DNA of 60,736 nt from a virus. A program made the translations under genes and the position numbers. The number at the start of each line of letters is the position of its first letter. The stretch's first letter is position 1. The DNA is taken from the IMG/VR virus record IMGVR_UViG_3300047494_000097, positions 1 through 60,736 of that record. One strand, 5' to 3'. The notes beneath the pieces are model-generated. The model had not been told where the DNA came from and searched no databases. It was given only the letters and a program-made list of their open reading frames with translations. Positions 1-8,472 of the stretch are shown here, piece after piece.

Positions 1-108
1 CATCCGCTGCGCCGCGCCGCTGTCATCGACCAGGCGCACGGTGCCGACGGCCATCGCGTTGCGGATGCGCGCGACCGCCCGCGACACCTGATGGGTCCAG
101 GCATTCAC
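1..108 (-). CDS. Mu gp45-like baseplate protein, 5' fragment cut by the contig edge
   Basis: This is the first 36 codons of the gene that is complete at 60170-60706, present again because of the terminal repeat. Its GTG start at 108-106 overlaps the TGA stop of the gp44-like gene (GTGA), so the two genes are translationally coupled once the circle is closed. It is not a separate gene. Confidence 0.85.
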   Translation of the reverse strand, partial: MNAWTHQVSRAVARIRNAMAVGTVRLVDDSGAAQRM

Positions 109-126
109 GGCTGAGACGGACCGTTC
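1..126. repeat. Terminal direct repeat, left copy
   Basis: Bases 1-126 are identical to 60599-60724. Such a short exact end repeat is what an assembler leaves when a circular or circularly permuted molecule closes on itself. It lies inside the gp45-like and gp44-like reading frames, so it is not a natural cohesive or regulatory end. The unique genome length is therefore about 60.6 kb. Confidence 0.9.
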
Positions 127-1433
127 TCGATCGGCAGGAGGCGCACCGTCGGGCCGGTGTTCGTCGCCGGCGTGGTGGACGGCGCGGCCGCGGGGTTCTG
201 GCCCGCCAGCACAAGCTGGGCGTCGTAGGTAACCAGGGGGATCGGCTCGATCGAGAACGCCTCCTGCGCCATGACTTCGAGCTCCGCTGTGGTGCCGCTA
301 TCGGCGCTTCGCCGGAAACTGACGCTGCCGATCACCCAGGGAACCTGCGGCTGCAGGTGCAGGGCGGGAAGGTTCACATCGATGACGGCGTTTGGCGTCC
401 AGAGCGTGCCCGCCTGGTCGCGCCAGCTGTCGACGACGCATCGCAGCACCTGGCTCCGGCCGCGCCGCCTGGCGGCCTCCCATTGGGCGCGCTGCTCGGC
501 GATGAGCTGAATGTTCCCGCCGGCATCGGGCTGCGCCTCACCGGAGACGACGAACAGCTGCCGGAGGCGAGGCTGTCCGCCGAGCCCGGTGGTCGGCACG
601 CCGGGATCGGTCACCGTCGGAAACGGCTGGTTGCCGCTGGTGCCGGAGAGGTTTGAGATCTGGGCGTAGGGGTCCACGGGCGCCAGCGCTGGGATGTATT
701 TCTGATAGCGCTCGGCCATCGAGAAGTTGACGCTGGCTTCCTCGACGTTGACGCCCTGCGCAATTCCGGTGGCCATCTTGGTCTGCGCCACATCGGCGAG
801 CAGCAGGCTGCCGTCGGTGTCGTCGTAGACCAAAACCTGAAGGAACCGCGCGACCCTCTCGATGATCTCGTAGGGGGTCTCGGTGACGATGAAATTGAAC
901 TGCGGAAAGACGAAGCCGGTGCGCGAGGACGGCGATTTGATGGTGATGCCGTAGGGCGCGGCTAGGAACTGCGCCATGGAAAGGAACGAGCCGCCGGCGA
1001 TCGTGTTGCCCCACTGGTGGGCGGGATCGATGTTCACCTGCGCGGAGCTGTCGACCATATCGAGGCTGGCGCTGCGGCCAGCGACGCGAACCGAGTGGCG
1101 GTTCGGCCCGAGGCTCGCCTGATAGGTGTCGATGTAGCCGGTGAGCACCAGGTCGCCGCCCAGCTTGACCTGCACCGGCAGACCCTCGCGCAGGGTGTCG
1201 AACAGGTTGCTCGCAGGGTTGTAGTCGGTCAACTGCACATCGAAATCGGCCGGCACGCGCTCGCAGCTGCGGGTGACCCGGATATCCTCCCAGCCTGTGA
1301 TGATTTGGCCATTGACGGTCAAGGTCAGATCATCGGGCGGCGGCGATTTCGGAGTGCCAGGCGGCTTCGGGGCCGGGGTTGAGACGGTGGTGTTGAACTG
1401 GGAGCCGGGCGCCGCCATCCCGCTGCCGCTCAT
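105..1433 (-). CDS. Tail hub / baseplate protein, Mu gp44 (P) and P2 gpD family
   Basis: This 442-residue protein is the predicted central hub of a contractile-tail baseplate, the ring that joins the tail tube to the spike. The stretch around residues 35-130 (GWEDIRVTRSCERVPADF, followed by a GYIDTY segment and the HSVRVAGRSAS and DMVDSS segments) follows the conserved N-terminal pattern of Mu gp44. The N-terminus is extended by a Pro/Ser-rich segment and the C-terminus by a Pro/Ala tail. Its start overlaps the upstream stop (ATGA), and its stop overlaps the start of the gp45-like gene across the contig joint, matching the Mu order N-P-V. Family assignment is by pattern recognition. Confidence 0.85.
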   Translation of the reverse strand: MSGSGMAAPGSQFNTTVSTPAPKPPGTPKSPPPDDLTLTVNGQIITGWEDIRVTRSCERVPADFDVQLTDYNPASNLFDTLREGLPVQVKLGGDLVLTGYIDTYQASLGPNRHSVRVAGRSASLDMVDSSAQVNIDPAHQWGNTIAGGSFLSMAQFLAAPYGITIKSPSSRTGFVFPQFNFIVTETPYEIIERVARFLQVLVYDDTDGSLLLADVAQTKMATGIAQGVNVEEASVNFSMAERYQKYIPALAPVDPYAQISNLSGTSGNQPFPTVTDPGVPTTGLGGQPRLRQLFVVSGEAQPDAGGNIQLIAEQRAQWEAARRRGRSQVLRCVVDSWRDQAGTLWTPNAVIDVNLPALHLQPQVPWVIGSVSFRRSADSGTTAELEVMAQEAFSIEPIPLVTYDAQLVLAGQNPAAAPSTTPATNTGPTVRLLPIENGPSQP

Positions 1434-1966
1434 GACGACAGCGCCTGGAAGGACAGCGGGAACCAGGCCGGATGTGGCGGATCAACCCGCGCGATCAGCT
1501 CGTCGGCACGGGTGGCGTCGCCGTAGAGGTCGTAGGCCAGCACCAGGGCGGGCAGGGACCGGCCTCGGGTGACGGTGATGAGGCGCGGCAAGCTGGCGCC
1601 GATCGCGGTCAGGGTCTGCACCACATAGGCGCGCATCTGGCGGAGCGTGGTGTAGCCGTAGGTGTCCTCGGCGTCGCCGGCATAGAGGATCTCGGCATCC
1701 ATCACCGTGGTGATGGCAAGCCGCGTCGCGGCGGCTTCATCGTAGGAGGTCGGCTGATAGCTGGCCAGGGCATTCTGCACCGCGATCAGGGTGGCACGGC
1801 GACAGAGCGCGGCCGTCGCTTGGTCGGCGGCGGTGGCGGACGGTGCGCCGTTGCTGGCGAGGTTCAGCAAAATCCGGATCTGATCGGAAGGATCCTGCGC
1901 GACCGCGGCGACCGCGGCCGAGACAGCGGTGACCGCGGCGACCAAGGCATCAGACTGGGTGCTCAT
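1430..1966 (-). CDS. C-terminal half of a split Mu gp43-like protein (probable)
   Basis: The 178-residue product has an Ala/Val-rich helical N-terminus. Its C-terminal pattern (RGRSLPALVLAYDLYGD, then ADELIARVDPPHP and W.P) resembles the end of Mu gp43 (N), the tail/DNA-circularisation protein. It directly follows the gene for the gp43 N-terminal domain with an ATGA overlap. The two products sum to 463 residues, close to the usual single-chain length of about 490. I infer gene fission; an unrelated small tail protein is the alternative. Confidence 0.6.
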   Translation of the reverse strand: MSTQSDALVAAVTAVSAAVAAVAQDPSDQIRILLNLASNGAPSATAADQATAALCRRATLIAVQNALASYQPTSYDEAAATRLAITTVMDAEILYAGDAEDTYGYTTLRQMRAYVVQTLTAIGASLPRLITVTRGRSLPALVLAYDLYGDATRADELIARVDPPHPAWFPLSFQALSS

Positions 1967-2820
1967 AGCGCGGCGGCCAGGTTGGTGGCGACCGCGCCAG
2001 TGGTGCCCACCAGGGTGCGGGCGGTGGTGACGGACGCGAGCGCGCTGTCGACGGTGGCGGTGGCCGCCTGAAGAGCGGTGCGGCTGCCAGAATTATAGCG
2101 GCCGAAATTGCCCACCAGGCCGGTGACGGCGTGCATGACAAGCGAGGCGTCGCCGACCACCTGGGTCGCCTTGGCGACATAGCCGCTGACGGTGGCGACG
2201 ACCGCCTGGGCCTGGCCGATGCCGGCCGCGACCGAGCTCGCGAAGCTGGTGCCGATGCCGTCGGTCGACGGCGTGGCGCTGGCCAGCGGCGCCGGCGCGA
2301 CCTGGCTCGCAGTCGAGCTGCGGATGAAGCTGAAGTTCATCTCGACGACGCGGCCGAGATCGTAGCGCTCGGCACAGCTGAAGTCGGTCAGGACGCAGAT
2401 CTGGCTGCCCAGGGAGGGATGGATGAGCTCGCCTGGCCCGGCCAGCTCGTTCGCGGTCAGGAAGGCGGCGCGCTGGGTGTAGACGTCATCGCCGAAGATG
2501 AAGGCGGTGAACGAGAGCGTTCGGGTGCCCAGGCCAAGATCCTCGACCCAGACCTGGTTGTTGTAGGGATATTCGTGGACCGCGACGCGGCGGCCGACAT
2601 GCAGCTCGGTGACCCGGGCCGCCATGCGCAGGCCGCGCCAGGATGCCGGCTGGAGGTTGGCCGCCCACGGCCCCATCGCCGTGTTGGTGTTGGCGTAGAA
2701 GCCGCCCAGGCCGAGGTCGGAGGAGAGCTTGCTCGCGGCGCTGGCGAGCGTGCCGATCCCACGGACGACATTGTTGGCGGTGTTGAGGCCGCTCGTCAGC
2801 GGCGCCAGGACGCCGCTCAA
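1963..2820 (-). CDS. DNA circularisation / tail protein, Mu gp43 N-terminal domain (DNA_circ_N)
   Basis: This 285-residue protein has the conserved gp43 N-domain features: an opening WRGL segment, then HEYPY (residues 85-95), an FTAFIFGDDVY stretch and a GPGELIHPSLG turn with a downstream CSAE. The family works with the tail tube and baseplate in Mu-like myophages, and the circularisation label is historical. It sits immediately downstream of the tape measure (4-base overlap) and upstream of a gene that looks like the rest of gp43. The last 80 residues are Ala/Thr-rich. Confidence 0.8.
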   Translation of the reverse strand: MSGVLAPLTSGLNTANNVVRGIGTLASAASKLSSDLGLGGFYANTNTAMGPWAANLQPASWRGLRMAARVTELHVGRRVAVHEYPYNNQVWVEDLGLGTRTLSFTAFIFGDDVYTQRAAFLTANELAGPGELIHPSLGSQICVLTDFSCAERYDLGRVVEMNFSFIRSSTASQVAPAPLASATPSTDGIGTSFASSVAAGIGQAQAVVATVSGYVAKATQVVGDASLVMHAVTGLVGNFGRYNSGSRTALQAATATVDSALASVTTARTLVGTTGAVATNLAAAL

Positions 2821-4769
2821 AACCCACCACTGGCCGGCATCGGCTCCATGATCTTCAAGTTCGGCGCGGTGAAGAGGCCGGTCGAAACAGCCGAGGAGCG
2901 GCTACCAGCCGGCAAGCCGCGGATGTCTATGTTGACGTTGGCCGATCCCTTGACCGTCAATGACGGGTCAGGCGTGGGCGAGGCCGCGCCGCCGCCGACG
3001 GTGACCGGCGCACCCTGCGGCGCGGTGAGCGCCTGGTTGACGCCTGCCGCGACCTGCGCGGGATCGATCTCGCGGCCGGTCTCGCGGCGCGCCATTGCCC
3101 GGATCATCGCGGTGGCGGTCGAGGCGTCGTGCAGGTTGAGCGGATCCATCGGACTGACACCGAGGCGGGCAGCGACCTGCGCGGCATAGCGGCCGGTGTC
3201 GTTGCCGTCGCTCGCCGGCGCCCAGCGGCCGATGATGCCGGCGACGGTGTTCAGGCCCTGCTTGTCCTGGTAGGCGAGGAGCTGGCGCTCGGCCGCGGCG
3301 ACGCCGGCCGCCATGTCCTGATATTTGCCGAAGCGGCCGTCGCTGCCGATCGCACCTTGGCCGGAGCGATACTCGAGGTTGAGCGGGTTGTTGTTGCGGA
3401 TGCCTCTCGGATCTCCGGCCGACCGGCCAGGTGCGGGCGAGCTGTCACCCCAGAGCCATTGCGTGTGCTGCTTGACCCAGTCACCGATTCCGTTGCCCGG
3501 TCCGCCCGGTGCGTTTGGACCGTAGTTCTGCCCGTATTCGGGAATGCCGCTGTAGTCTTCAACCCCTTGATGAGGAACGCCAAGCTTGTTCAAGGCATAG
3601 GCGGTGACGACGATTCCGGCGCCGGCAAGTGCCGCGATCGCGGCAGGGCCAAGCAGGCCCAGCGCGCCCATCGCCGCCGCCAAGGTCGCAAACGGCGCCA
3701 GCATTGAGGCGAGCCACGTGCCGGCGAAGAAACCGGCGACGTCGATCGCGGCCGCCTTCCAGCCGCCGAGTGAATCGACGACGCTCTTGATCTCCTGACC
3801 GACCTTCTGGACACCCTCCCAGACCTGGTCCCACTTGATGTCCTTCAGCGCGTCGGCGAGGGCCTTGAACGCTTCGTGGACTTTCTGGCCGATAAAAGCG
3901 CGGTTCTGCTCGATCCAAACGACCATGTCGTGAACCAGCGGCTCGAGTACAGGCGCGATCTCGGCGCCGATGGTGTTGGCCAGGCCGCCGAGCGCGCCCT
4001 TCATGTCAACCAGGGTCTCTTGCAGCTTGTTGCCGTCGGCGATCTGCTTGTCGGTCAGCGTGCCCCAGGCCGCTGCCATCTTGTTCCACTCGGCAATGCC
4101 GGCCGAACCCTTGCGGAGCCACGGCAGCATTTCCTCGCCGGCGGCGCCGAGCGCTCCGATCGCCACGCGGGCCTGAAGCGCTGGGTTCTTCAGATTCGAG
4201 ATGTAATCGGCGATCTGCGGGAGGACGTCGCTGTATTTGCGGGCCGAGCCGTCGGCCTCGTGCCAGGCAATCCGCATCGATCCCATGAGCGAGACGAACT
4301 CGGGCGCCCGGCCGCCGACGGCATCGGTGAGATTGTCGTTGAGTGCCTTGATGCCCGAGGCCGAGGCTTCGGCCGACACGCCAGCCAGGGCCATCGAGCC
4401 CTGGAGCTTCTGCATGTTCTGCGTCGTGGTGCCGACGCGGATCGAGGCGTTGTTCAGCTTCTGCGCAAACGACGCGAAATCGGTCCCCAGCTTAGCAATG
4501 CCGGCCAGCGAGGCGGCCGAGATCAACGTGCCATAGGGGCCGAGCATCCGACCGATGCTGCGAAAGGCGTCGAAGCTGCTCTTCGCGATCCAGGTGAAGC
4601 TGTCGCGGACTTTGCTCAGGCCGGTCAGGTCGGCGAACTTGGACAGCGATTTCTGCACGCGCAACACGGGCGCCTGCGCCGCGGCGATGCGCTTGTTGAT
4701 GGCGTCAATTTTTTTCGATGCGTCATCAACAACGGTGACGCCGATCGAATAGGAGCCCTTATTTGCCAC
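2817..4769 (-). CDS. Tail tape measure protein with embedded muramidase-like domain
   Basis: The 650-residue product has an N-terminal helical region, a central hydrophobic segment (around residues 335-395, Ala/Leu/Gly-rich) and Ala-rich stretches typical of tape measures. Around residues 455-580 it carries a domain beginning RGIRNNNPLNLEYRSGQG and continuing with GLNTVAGIIGRWAP and a GRYAAQVAARLGV segment. This matches the virion-associated lysozyme-like pattern often annotated as structural protein P5. It would set tail length and locally open peptidoglycan during DNA entry. It starts inside the 3' end of the chaperone frameshift product, the standard position for a tape measure. Confidence 0.85.
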   Translation of the reverse strand: MANKGSYSIGVTVVDDASKKIDAINKRIAAAQAPVLRVQKSLSKFADLTGLSKVRDSFTWIAKSSFDAFRSIGRMLGPYGTLISAASLAGIAKLGTDFASFAQKLNNASIRVGTTTQNMQKLQGSMALAGVSAEASASGIKALNDNLTDAVGGRAPEFVSLMGSMRIAWHEADGSARKYSDVLPQIADYISNLKNPALQARVAIGALGAAGEEMLPWLRKGSAGIAEWNKMAAAWGTLTDKQIADGNKLQETLVDMKGALGGLANTIGAEIAPVLEPLVHDMVVWIEQNRAFIGQKVHEAFKALADALKDIKWDQVWEGVQKVGQEIKSVVDSLGGWKAAAIDVAGFFAGTWLASMLAPFATLAAAMGALGLLGPAAIAALAGAGIVVTAYALNKLGVPHQGVEDYSGIPEYGQNYGPNAPGGPGNGIGDWVKQHTQWLWGDSSPAPGRSAGDPRGIRNNNPLNLEYRSGQGAIGSDGRFGKYQDMAAGVAAAERQLLAYQDKQGLNTVAGIIGRWAPASDGNDTGRYAAQVAARLGVSPMDPLNLHDASTATAMIRAMARRETGREIDPAQVAAGVNQALTAPQGAPVTVGGGAASPTPDPSLTVKGSANVNIDIRGLPAGSRSSAVSTGLFTAPNLKIMEPMPASGGF

Positions 4770-5207
4770 GGCGCTGTCTCTGTTTCAGCTCCAGCTCGAT
4801 CATCTTGTTGGCCTCCTGCGCATAGAAGACCGCATCGGTGCCGGTCAGCGCCAATGCGTCCTGCAGGCCACCCTGATAAAATCGACCGATTTGCGCCGTC
4901 AGCTCTCGATAGTTGGAAGGCCACGAGACAAAAAATTGTTGAGGAATGCCCAGGCCGCATTGTGCGTGCTGACGCGGATCTTCTGGATCACCGGAAGCGG
5001 GATGCCCGAGACGCGCGCGATGATGACGCACTCGCGGTTGTGGATGCTCTCCATGTTCGGGCCGTTGCGCATCTGGCCGTCGCCCTGGATGACCTCGCCG
5101 ATCGTCGGCTCGCGCAACGTCATCATCGAATAAAGTTTGTTCTGAAACTCGATCGGCGGGTTGATCTCGAATGTGCCCGTGGCATCCGTCTCTTGATGGT
5201 CGCTCAT
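4759..5207 (-). CDS. Tail assembly chaperone, -1 frameshift fusion product
   Basis: Two overlapping frames in the tape-measure-proximal position encode this product: the zero-frame protein (4899-5207) and a downstream frame ending at 4759. A canonical slippery heptamer T TTT TTG lies at 4935-4929 on the minus strand, in the zero frame. A -1 slip there joins the frames into a protein of about 149 residues, the G/GT-like arrangement of tail chaperones. The added C-terminus (GRFYQGG, ALTGTDAVFYAQEANKMIE) is well formed, supporting its translation. The fusion is inferred from the heptamer and frame layout. Confidence 0.75.
4899..5207 (-). CDS. Tail assembly chaperone, zero-frame product (Mu gp41-like)
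   Basis: This 102-residue protein is made without frameshifting. An opening beta-rich segment (NPPIEFQNKLYSMMTLREPT) followed by a helical region resembles the Mu gp41 / phage tail assembly protein E pattern. The start overlaps the tail tube stop by ATGA. In this family the short product is made in excess and coats the tape measure before tube polymerisation. Confidence 0.75.
   Translation of the reverse strand: MSDHQETDATGTFEINPPIEFQNKLYSMMTLREPTIGEVIQGDGQMRNGPNMESIHNRECVIIARVSGIPLPVIQKIRVSTHNAAWAFLNNFLSRGLPTIES
4929..4935 (-). promoter_or_regulatory. Programmed -1 ribosomal frameshift site (T TTT TTG)
   Basis: On the minus strand the heptamer TTTTTTG is read as AAT TTT TTG in the zero frame. 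Slipping back one base allows TTT to re-pair and continues into the frame ending at 4759. The position, about 35 nt before the zero-frame stop and just before the tape measure, is the usual one for tail chaperone frameshifts. Confidence 0.75.
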
Positions 5208-5584
5208 CCGATGGTTTGCTCCGTCACCTGCGGGCCTTCGAAGCGCACCGTGAAGGTGCCCTCCTGGGTCCTGACCTCACCGACCTCGGTGTTCCACATG
5301 CCTGCGCCATAAATCTGCTTGCCGTTGGCCTGGAGAACGATCACCTCGACGTTGGTCATCTGATTGAAATTCTGCACCGGATAGTCGGGCCGATCGCGCA
5401 GCGTGGCACCGATGAAGCCCTGCGTCGGCATCTCGCTGAAGCCCTCGACGGCAGTCTGCCCCTTCAACGTCTCGCGGACGACCGTGACGGCGTTCCAGAC
5501 GAGATCGCTGACAACGTCCCAGGCGTCGCCATTGATCGTCATGGACGCAATGCCGGCTAGACGCCGGCTCGTGGTTCCCGACAT
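5204..5584 (-). CDS. Tail tube protein (Mu gpM family)
   Basis: This 126-residue protein has the size and layout of Mu-like tail tube subunits. An early GIASMTINGDAWDV segment is followed by a central loop (GFSEMPTQGFIGATLRDRP) and the terminal EGTFTVRFEGPQV strand. It polymerises into the inner tube under the sheath. It follows the sheath gene after a 31-base gap and overlaps the chaperone start by ATGA, the order found in Mu. Confidence 0.9.
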   Translation of the reverse strand: MSGTTSRRLAGIASMTINGDAWDVVSDLVWNAVTVVRETLKGQTAVEGFSEMPTQGFIGATLRDRPDYPVQNFNQMTNVEVIVLQANGKQIYGAGMWNTEVGEVRTQEGTFTVRFEGPQVTEQTIG

Positions 5585-5615
5585 TTCGGATGCTCCGTTT
5601 TAGGAAGATCGCCGA

Positions 5616-7103
5616 TTAAGGCTTCGAAAACGCGACCAACATGGCGACGACGCGGAGCTGATTGGCGACCTGGATTGGCAAATACAGCTCCACCAAGCCA
5701 TTGCCCGCGTTCACCGCGTCGGCCTGGTCGGAGAACTGCTGGGCGTTCTGGCACAGCCCTTGAAGACAGAGGTTGCCGTAGGTGGCGATCACCGAGAGCA
5801 GGATCACCTGAGCCGTCGTCATAGCACTGCCAGGCGGAATGCGGGTGCCGTCGGCGACGAGGATTTTCTGAAAAAACTGCGACTGGAGCTGCGTTCGAAT
5901 GGCGCGGATGACCGCCATCAGCGTGTACATCGTCTCCACGTCGAGATAGCTGTTGTCCGGCGCACCGGCAGCGTTGAGCTGATAGGTGGTGACCAGGCGC
6001 TGGGTCTGGACGGTGCCCTGCTGCGACACGTTAATCGTCGACATGCCATCATAGAGCAGCGAATTCTGCTCGCCGACGGTGAAGCGATCGGCGATCGGCG
6101 GCGCCAGGACGTTCAGGGTCAGACCGTTGAGCGGAACTGCCGGGTTGGCGCGCAGCGAGACCGCGGCGGCGGCGCATAGATCCGCCGCGATCGCAAAGGA
6201 CGCGGTCGGGGTATTCTGGATCGGCAGGATCGTCATGTGCTGATCGTTGCGCGAGGTGCCGAGCGTGACGGCCTGCGCGAATGTGCCGTTGAAGCCTGCG
6301 AAGCAATGGCCGAACGTCTCGACCGACCACGACCAGGTGCCGCTGGTGTCATTGAAATAGTTGCCGATGTCGGTCAGCGACGTGGGATCGTTGAAGGCAG
6401 TCGCCATGAAATCATAGCCGCCGCCAGCGGCAAGATTGCTCAGCGCGGTGGCCAGTGCGGTCGAAGGGTTGGTGGCGCCGTTGGCCATCTTTACGACCGT
6501 GGCTGCCAGCCCCGCCGGGCTCGCCTCATAGGGTGGTCCGACATAGGCCAGCCGAATGTCGATGTCGTTGCCGGCCGCGCCCTTGTTTTTCGCGGTGACA
6601 GTCAACACGCCGGCGTTGGCCGTCACGTTGACCGGTAGATTGGGCAACAATCCAGCCGCGGTTACCAAATTCTGACAAACGGTGGTCGGGGTGTCGCCGA
6701 CATTCACGGCGCAGAACACCTGCACGCCGGCGATGTAGAGCGGGAATGTGCCAACAGCGGTGGCGGCTCCCGTCAGCGTCACGGTGCCCGTTGCCGCCAC
6801 GGACGCTGGATCATCGGCAAGCGGCAAAATCCAAAGGTCGCCATAGAGATCGATCTTGCGATAGCGATAGGCCATGATGGCAGCCTGGCTGCCCTCGCCC
6901 ATCGCCAGCTGAATGTCGGTCGTCGATGAGAAATGATAGGGCACGCCGGTGGCGGCGGTGCCGCTCGCCAGTTTCTGCGCGACGATGATCGTGCGCTGAA
7001 GCGGCTGACCGCTATTGGCGTTCTGATTGTTCAGCTCGGCGTAGACGCCGGGAACCCGGTTTGAGACCGGGTATTGTTTGAACGTGATGGTAGAGCCACT
7101 CAT
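5616..7103 (-). CDS. Contractile tail sheath protein (Mu gpL family)
   Basis: At 495 residues the protein has the length of Mu gpL. The N-terminus (SNRVPGVYAELNNQNANSG) carries the conserved VPGVY motif of Mu-like sheaths. Repeated beta segments with GAAGNDIDI follow, and the C-terminus (PIQVANQLRVVAMLVAF) is typical. It forms the contractile outer tail layer, so the particle is a myovirus. The start overlaps the DUF2635 gene by ATGA. Confidence 0.92.
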   Translation of the reverse strand: MSGSTITFKQYPVSNRVPGVYAELNNQNANSGQPLQRTIIVAQKLASGTAATGVPYHFSSTTDIQLAMGEGSQAAIMAYRYRKIDLYGDLWILPLADDPASVAATGTVTLTGAATAVGTFPLYIAGVQVFCAVNVGDTPTTVCQNLVTAAGLLPNLPVNVTANAGVLTVTAKNKGAAGNDIDIRLAYVGPPYEASPAGLAATVVKMANGATNPSTALATALSNLAAGGGYDFMATAFNDPTSLTDIGNYFNDTSGTWSWSVETFGHCFAGFNGTFAQAVTLGTSRNDQHMTILPIQNTPTASFAIAADLCAAAAVSLRANPAVPLNGLTLNVLAPPIADRFTVGEQNSLLYDGMSTINVSQQGTVQTQRLVTTYQLNAAGAPDNSYLDVETMYTLMAVIRAIRTQLQSQFFQKILVADGTRIPPGSAMTTAQVILLSVIATYGNLCLQGLCQNAQQFSDQADAVNAGNGLVELYLPIQVANQLRVVAMLVAFSKP

Positions 7104-7369
7104 GTCGGCGTCCCTTCATGGGCGTGCGGAGCCGGCGCGGTGCTCGGGGGCGTGGGTGTGGGCGTTGCCGTCACACCAGGATTTTCGAGAGCGATTGCGG
7201 GCGCCGGCGTGCTGACAGCGGGGCTCGAAATCTCGACATCGCCCGCGGTAATTCTGCGGAGCCACCAAGGGTCGCGATCGTCGACCGTCATGCCAGCTGC
7301 GCTGAGATAACGACCAGGCGGCCCTGGCATCGGGACCATCAGTCCCGGCTTGGTAGGTTTGATAAACAT
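7100..7369 (-). CDS. DUF2635-type tail protein (Mu gp38-like)
   Basis: This 89-residue protein begins MFIKPTKPGLMVPMPGPPGR, then has a DPWWLRRITAGDVEI segment. That is the short pattern of DUF2635 proteins encoded between the tail terminator and sheath in Mu-like phages. The second half is Pro/Thr/Ala-rich low complexity. The molecular role is unknown. Position and motif support the assignment. Confidence 0.8.
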   Translation of the reverse strand: MFIKPTKPGLMVPMPGPPGRYLSAAGMTVDDRDPWWLRRITAGDVEISSPAVSTPAPAIALENPGVTATPTPTPPSTAPAPHAHEGTPT

Positions 7370-7382
7370 GAGGGATGCCCTC

Positions 7383-7940
7383 TCAGAACTGGATGTCGAA
7401 GCCGGTCTTCGGGGTTTCTGAGTTGGGCGGCTGGGTGTCCGCCTGGATCTCGGTGAGCGGTGTGCCCGTGGGCATCCAGCCTTCGAGATCGCTCAGTGTG
7501 ATGTCGAGCGCGAACTCGAACTGGTAGCGAAGCCGCGCGCGGTCCATGTCGATGACGTCGCCGCTCACAAATCGAAAGCCGCGTGTCTCAACGTTGGCGC
7601 TCGGGTTGGTCGGATCCCAATCTGGCCGCCAGTTCAGGATCGCTTTGCAGATGTCGTAGAAAAAAGTCGTGACACTGTCGGTCGGTGCCTGCCCGCGGCG
7701 ATCGAGGCTGTTGTCGAGATCGATGACGATGCCGGTTTTGACCGTGACCATCTGCCACAGGCCGGTCATGCTTTCGTTGTCGCTGGCCTCCATGCCGAGC
7801 GGCAGCACGTATGCCGCCGGGCGCTCCATCCAGACCTGGTCGGCGATGGCGTTCGCATATTGCGCGGCACCGGCGACGCGACTTTCAAACACCGGCGCCG
7901 CGGCGCGGAGCTGGGTGATGACCTGGCTGATGAGTTGCAA
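7383..7940 (-). CDS. Tail terminator-type protein (Mu gp37-like, DUF1834)
   Basis: This 185-residue protein has the WMERPAAYVLPLG segment, a central TVKTGIVIDLDN strand and a C-terminal RARLRYQFEFALDI strand typical of Mu gp37-like proteins, which cap the tail and join it to the head connector. It lies between the gp10-like protein and DUF2635, the expected order. The family is recognised by pattern only. Confidence 0.75.
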   Translation of the reverse strand: MQLISQVITQLRAAAPVFESRVAGAAQYANAIADQVWMERPAAYVLPLGMEASDNESMTGLWQMVTVKTGIVIDLDNSLDRRGQAPTDSVTTFFYDICKAILNWRPDWDPTNPSANVETRGFRFVSGDVIDMDRARLRYQFEFALDITLSDLEGWMPTGTPLTEIQADTQPPNSETPKTGFDIQF

Positions 7941-7947
7941 AGCCGGA

Positions 7948-8472
7948 TCAGGCTTTCTGGCGCTGGAATTTCAGGCCGTCGTTGATGGCGGCCGCAATGC
8001 GCTTTTCGATGGATGACGCGCGCATCTCAAGGGCGACGGAGATGAACGGACGCGGCAGAAGCACGCGGCCACCGGGTGCGCGGTTTCCAGAGCGGTGCTT
8101 GCCTTTTCGTTTTCCATTGATGCGATATTTTCCCGTTTGAAAACCGCCACCCTTGGCGCCACCCTCAAGAAATTTGGCCGGGAAACCATCTCGAACGACG
8201 ACCGTCTCGCGGTCTTTGGAGAGTCTTACTTTGAGCGTGCCGATCATCTGCCCACTGACGCGAACTGGTGGTTGCCCTGGCGCCGAAGCGCGGTAATGGC
8301 CCCGTCCGCTGGAGCCTTTGACGGCATACATGCGACCGCCTCCATCGGCTTTGCTGGCAAGCTTTTTCGCCACGGATGCAATCTCATTGCCGGCGGCTCG
8401 GAGCACTTTTCGCACCTGCGTTTTGTCGAGCTCGAGCCGGCCGGCTTTGACGGTGATAACGAGACCCGGCAT
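7948..8472 (-). CDS. HK97 gp10-like head-tail / tail completion protein
   Basis: The 174-residue basic protein has the HK97 gp10 pattern: an N-terminal helix with repeated Lys/Arg (VRKVLRAAGNEIASVAKKLA), a central strand region (VRVSGQMIGTLKVRLSKD) and a RPFISVALE motif near the C-terminus. It joins the connector to the tail. The linker GKYRINGKRKGKHRSGNRAP is unusually basic and glycine-rich. Its start overlaps the upstream stop by one base. Confidence 0.75.
   Translation of the reverse strand: MPGLVITVKAGRLELDKTQVRKVLRAAGNEIASVAKKLASKADGGGRMYAVKGSSGRGHYRASAPGQPPVRVSGQMIGTLKVRLSKDRETVVVRDGFPAKFLEGGAKGGGFQTGKYRINGKRKGKHRSGNRAPGGRVLLPRPFISVALEMRASSIEKRIAAAINDGLKFQRQKA

Noticed and set aside
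2131-3189. Long rightward ORFs opposite the virion genes (for example 352 and 478 aa)
   Set aside because: They are antisense shadows caused by high GC content. They lack ribosome sites and show Arg/Gly/Ala-rich random composition.
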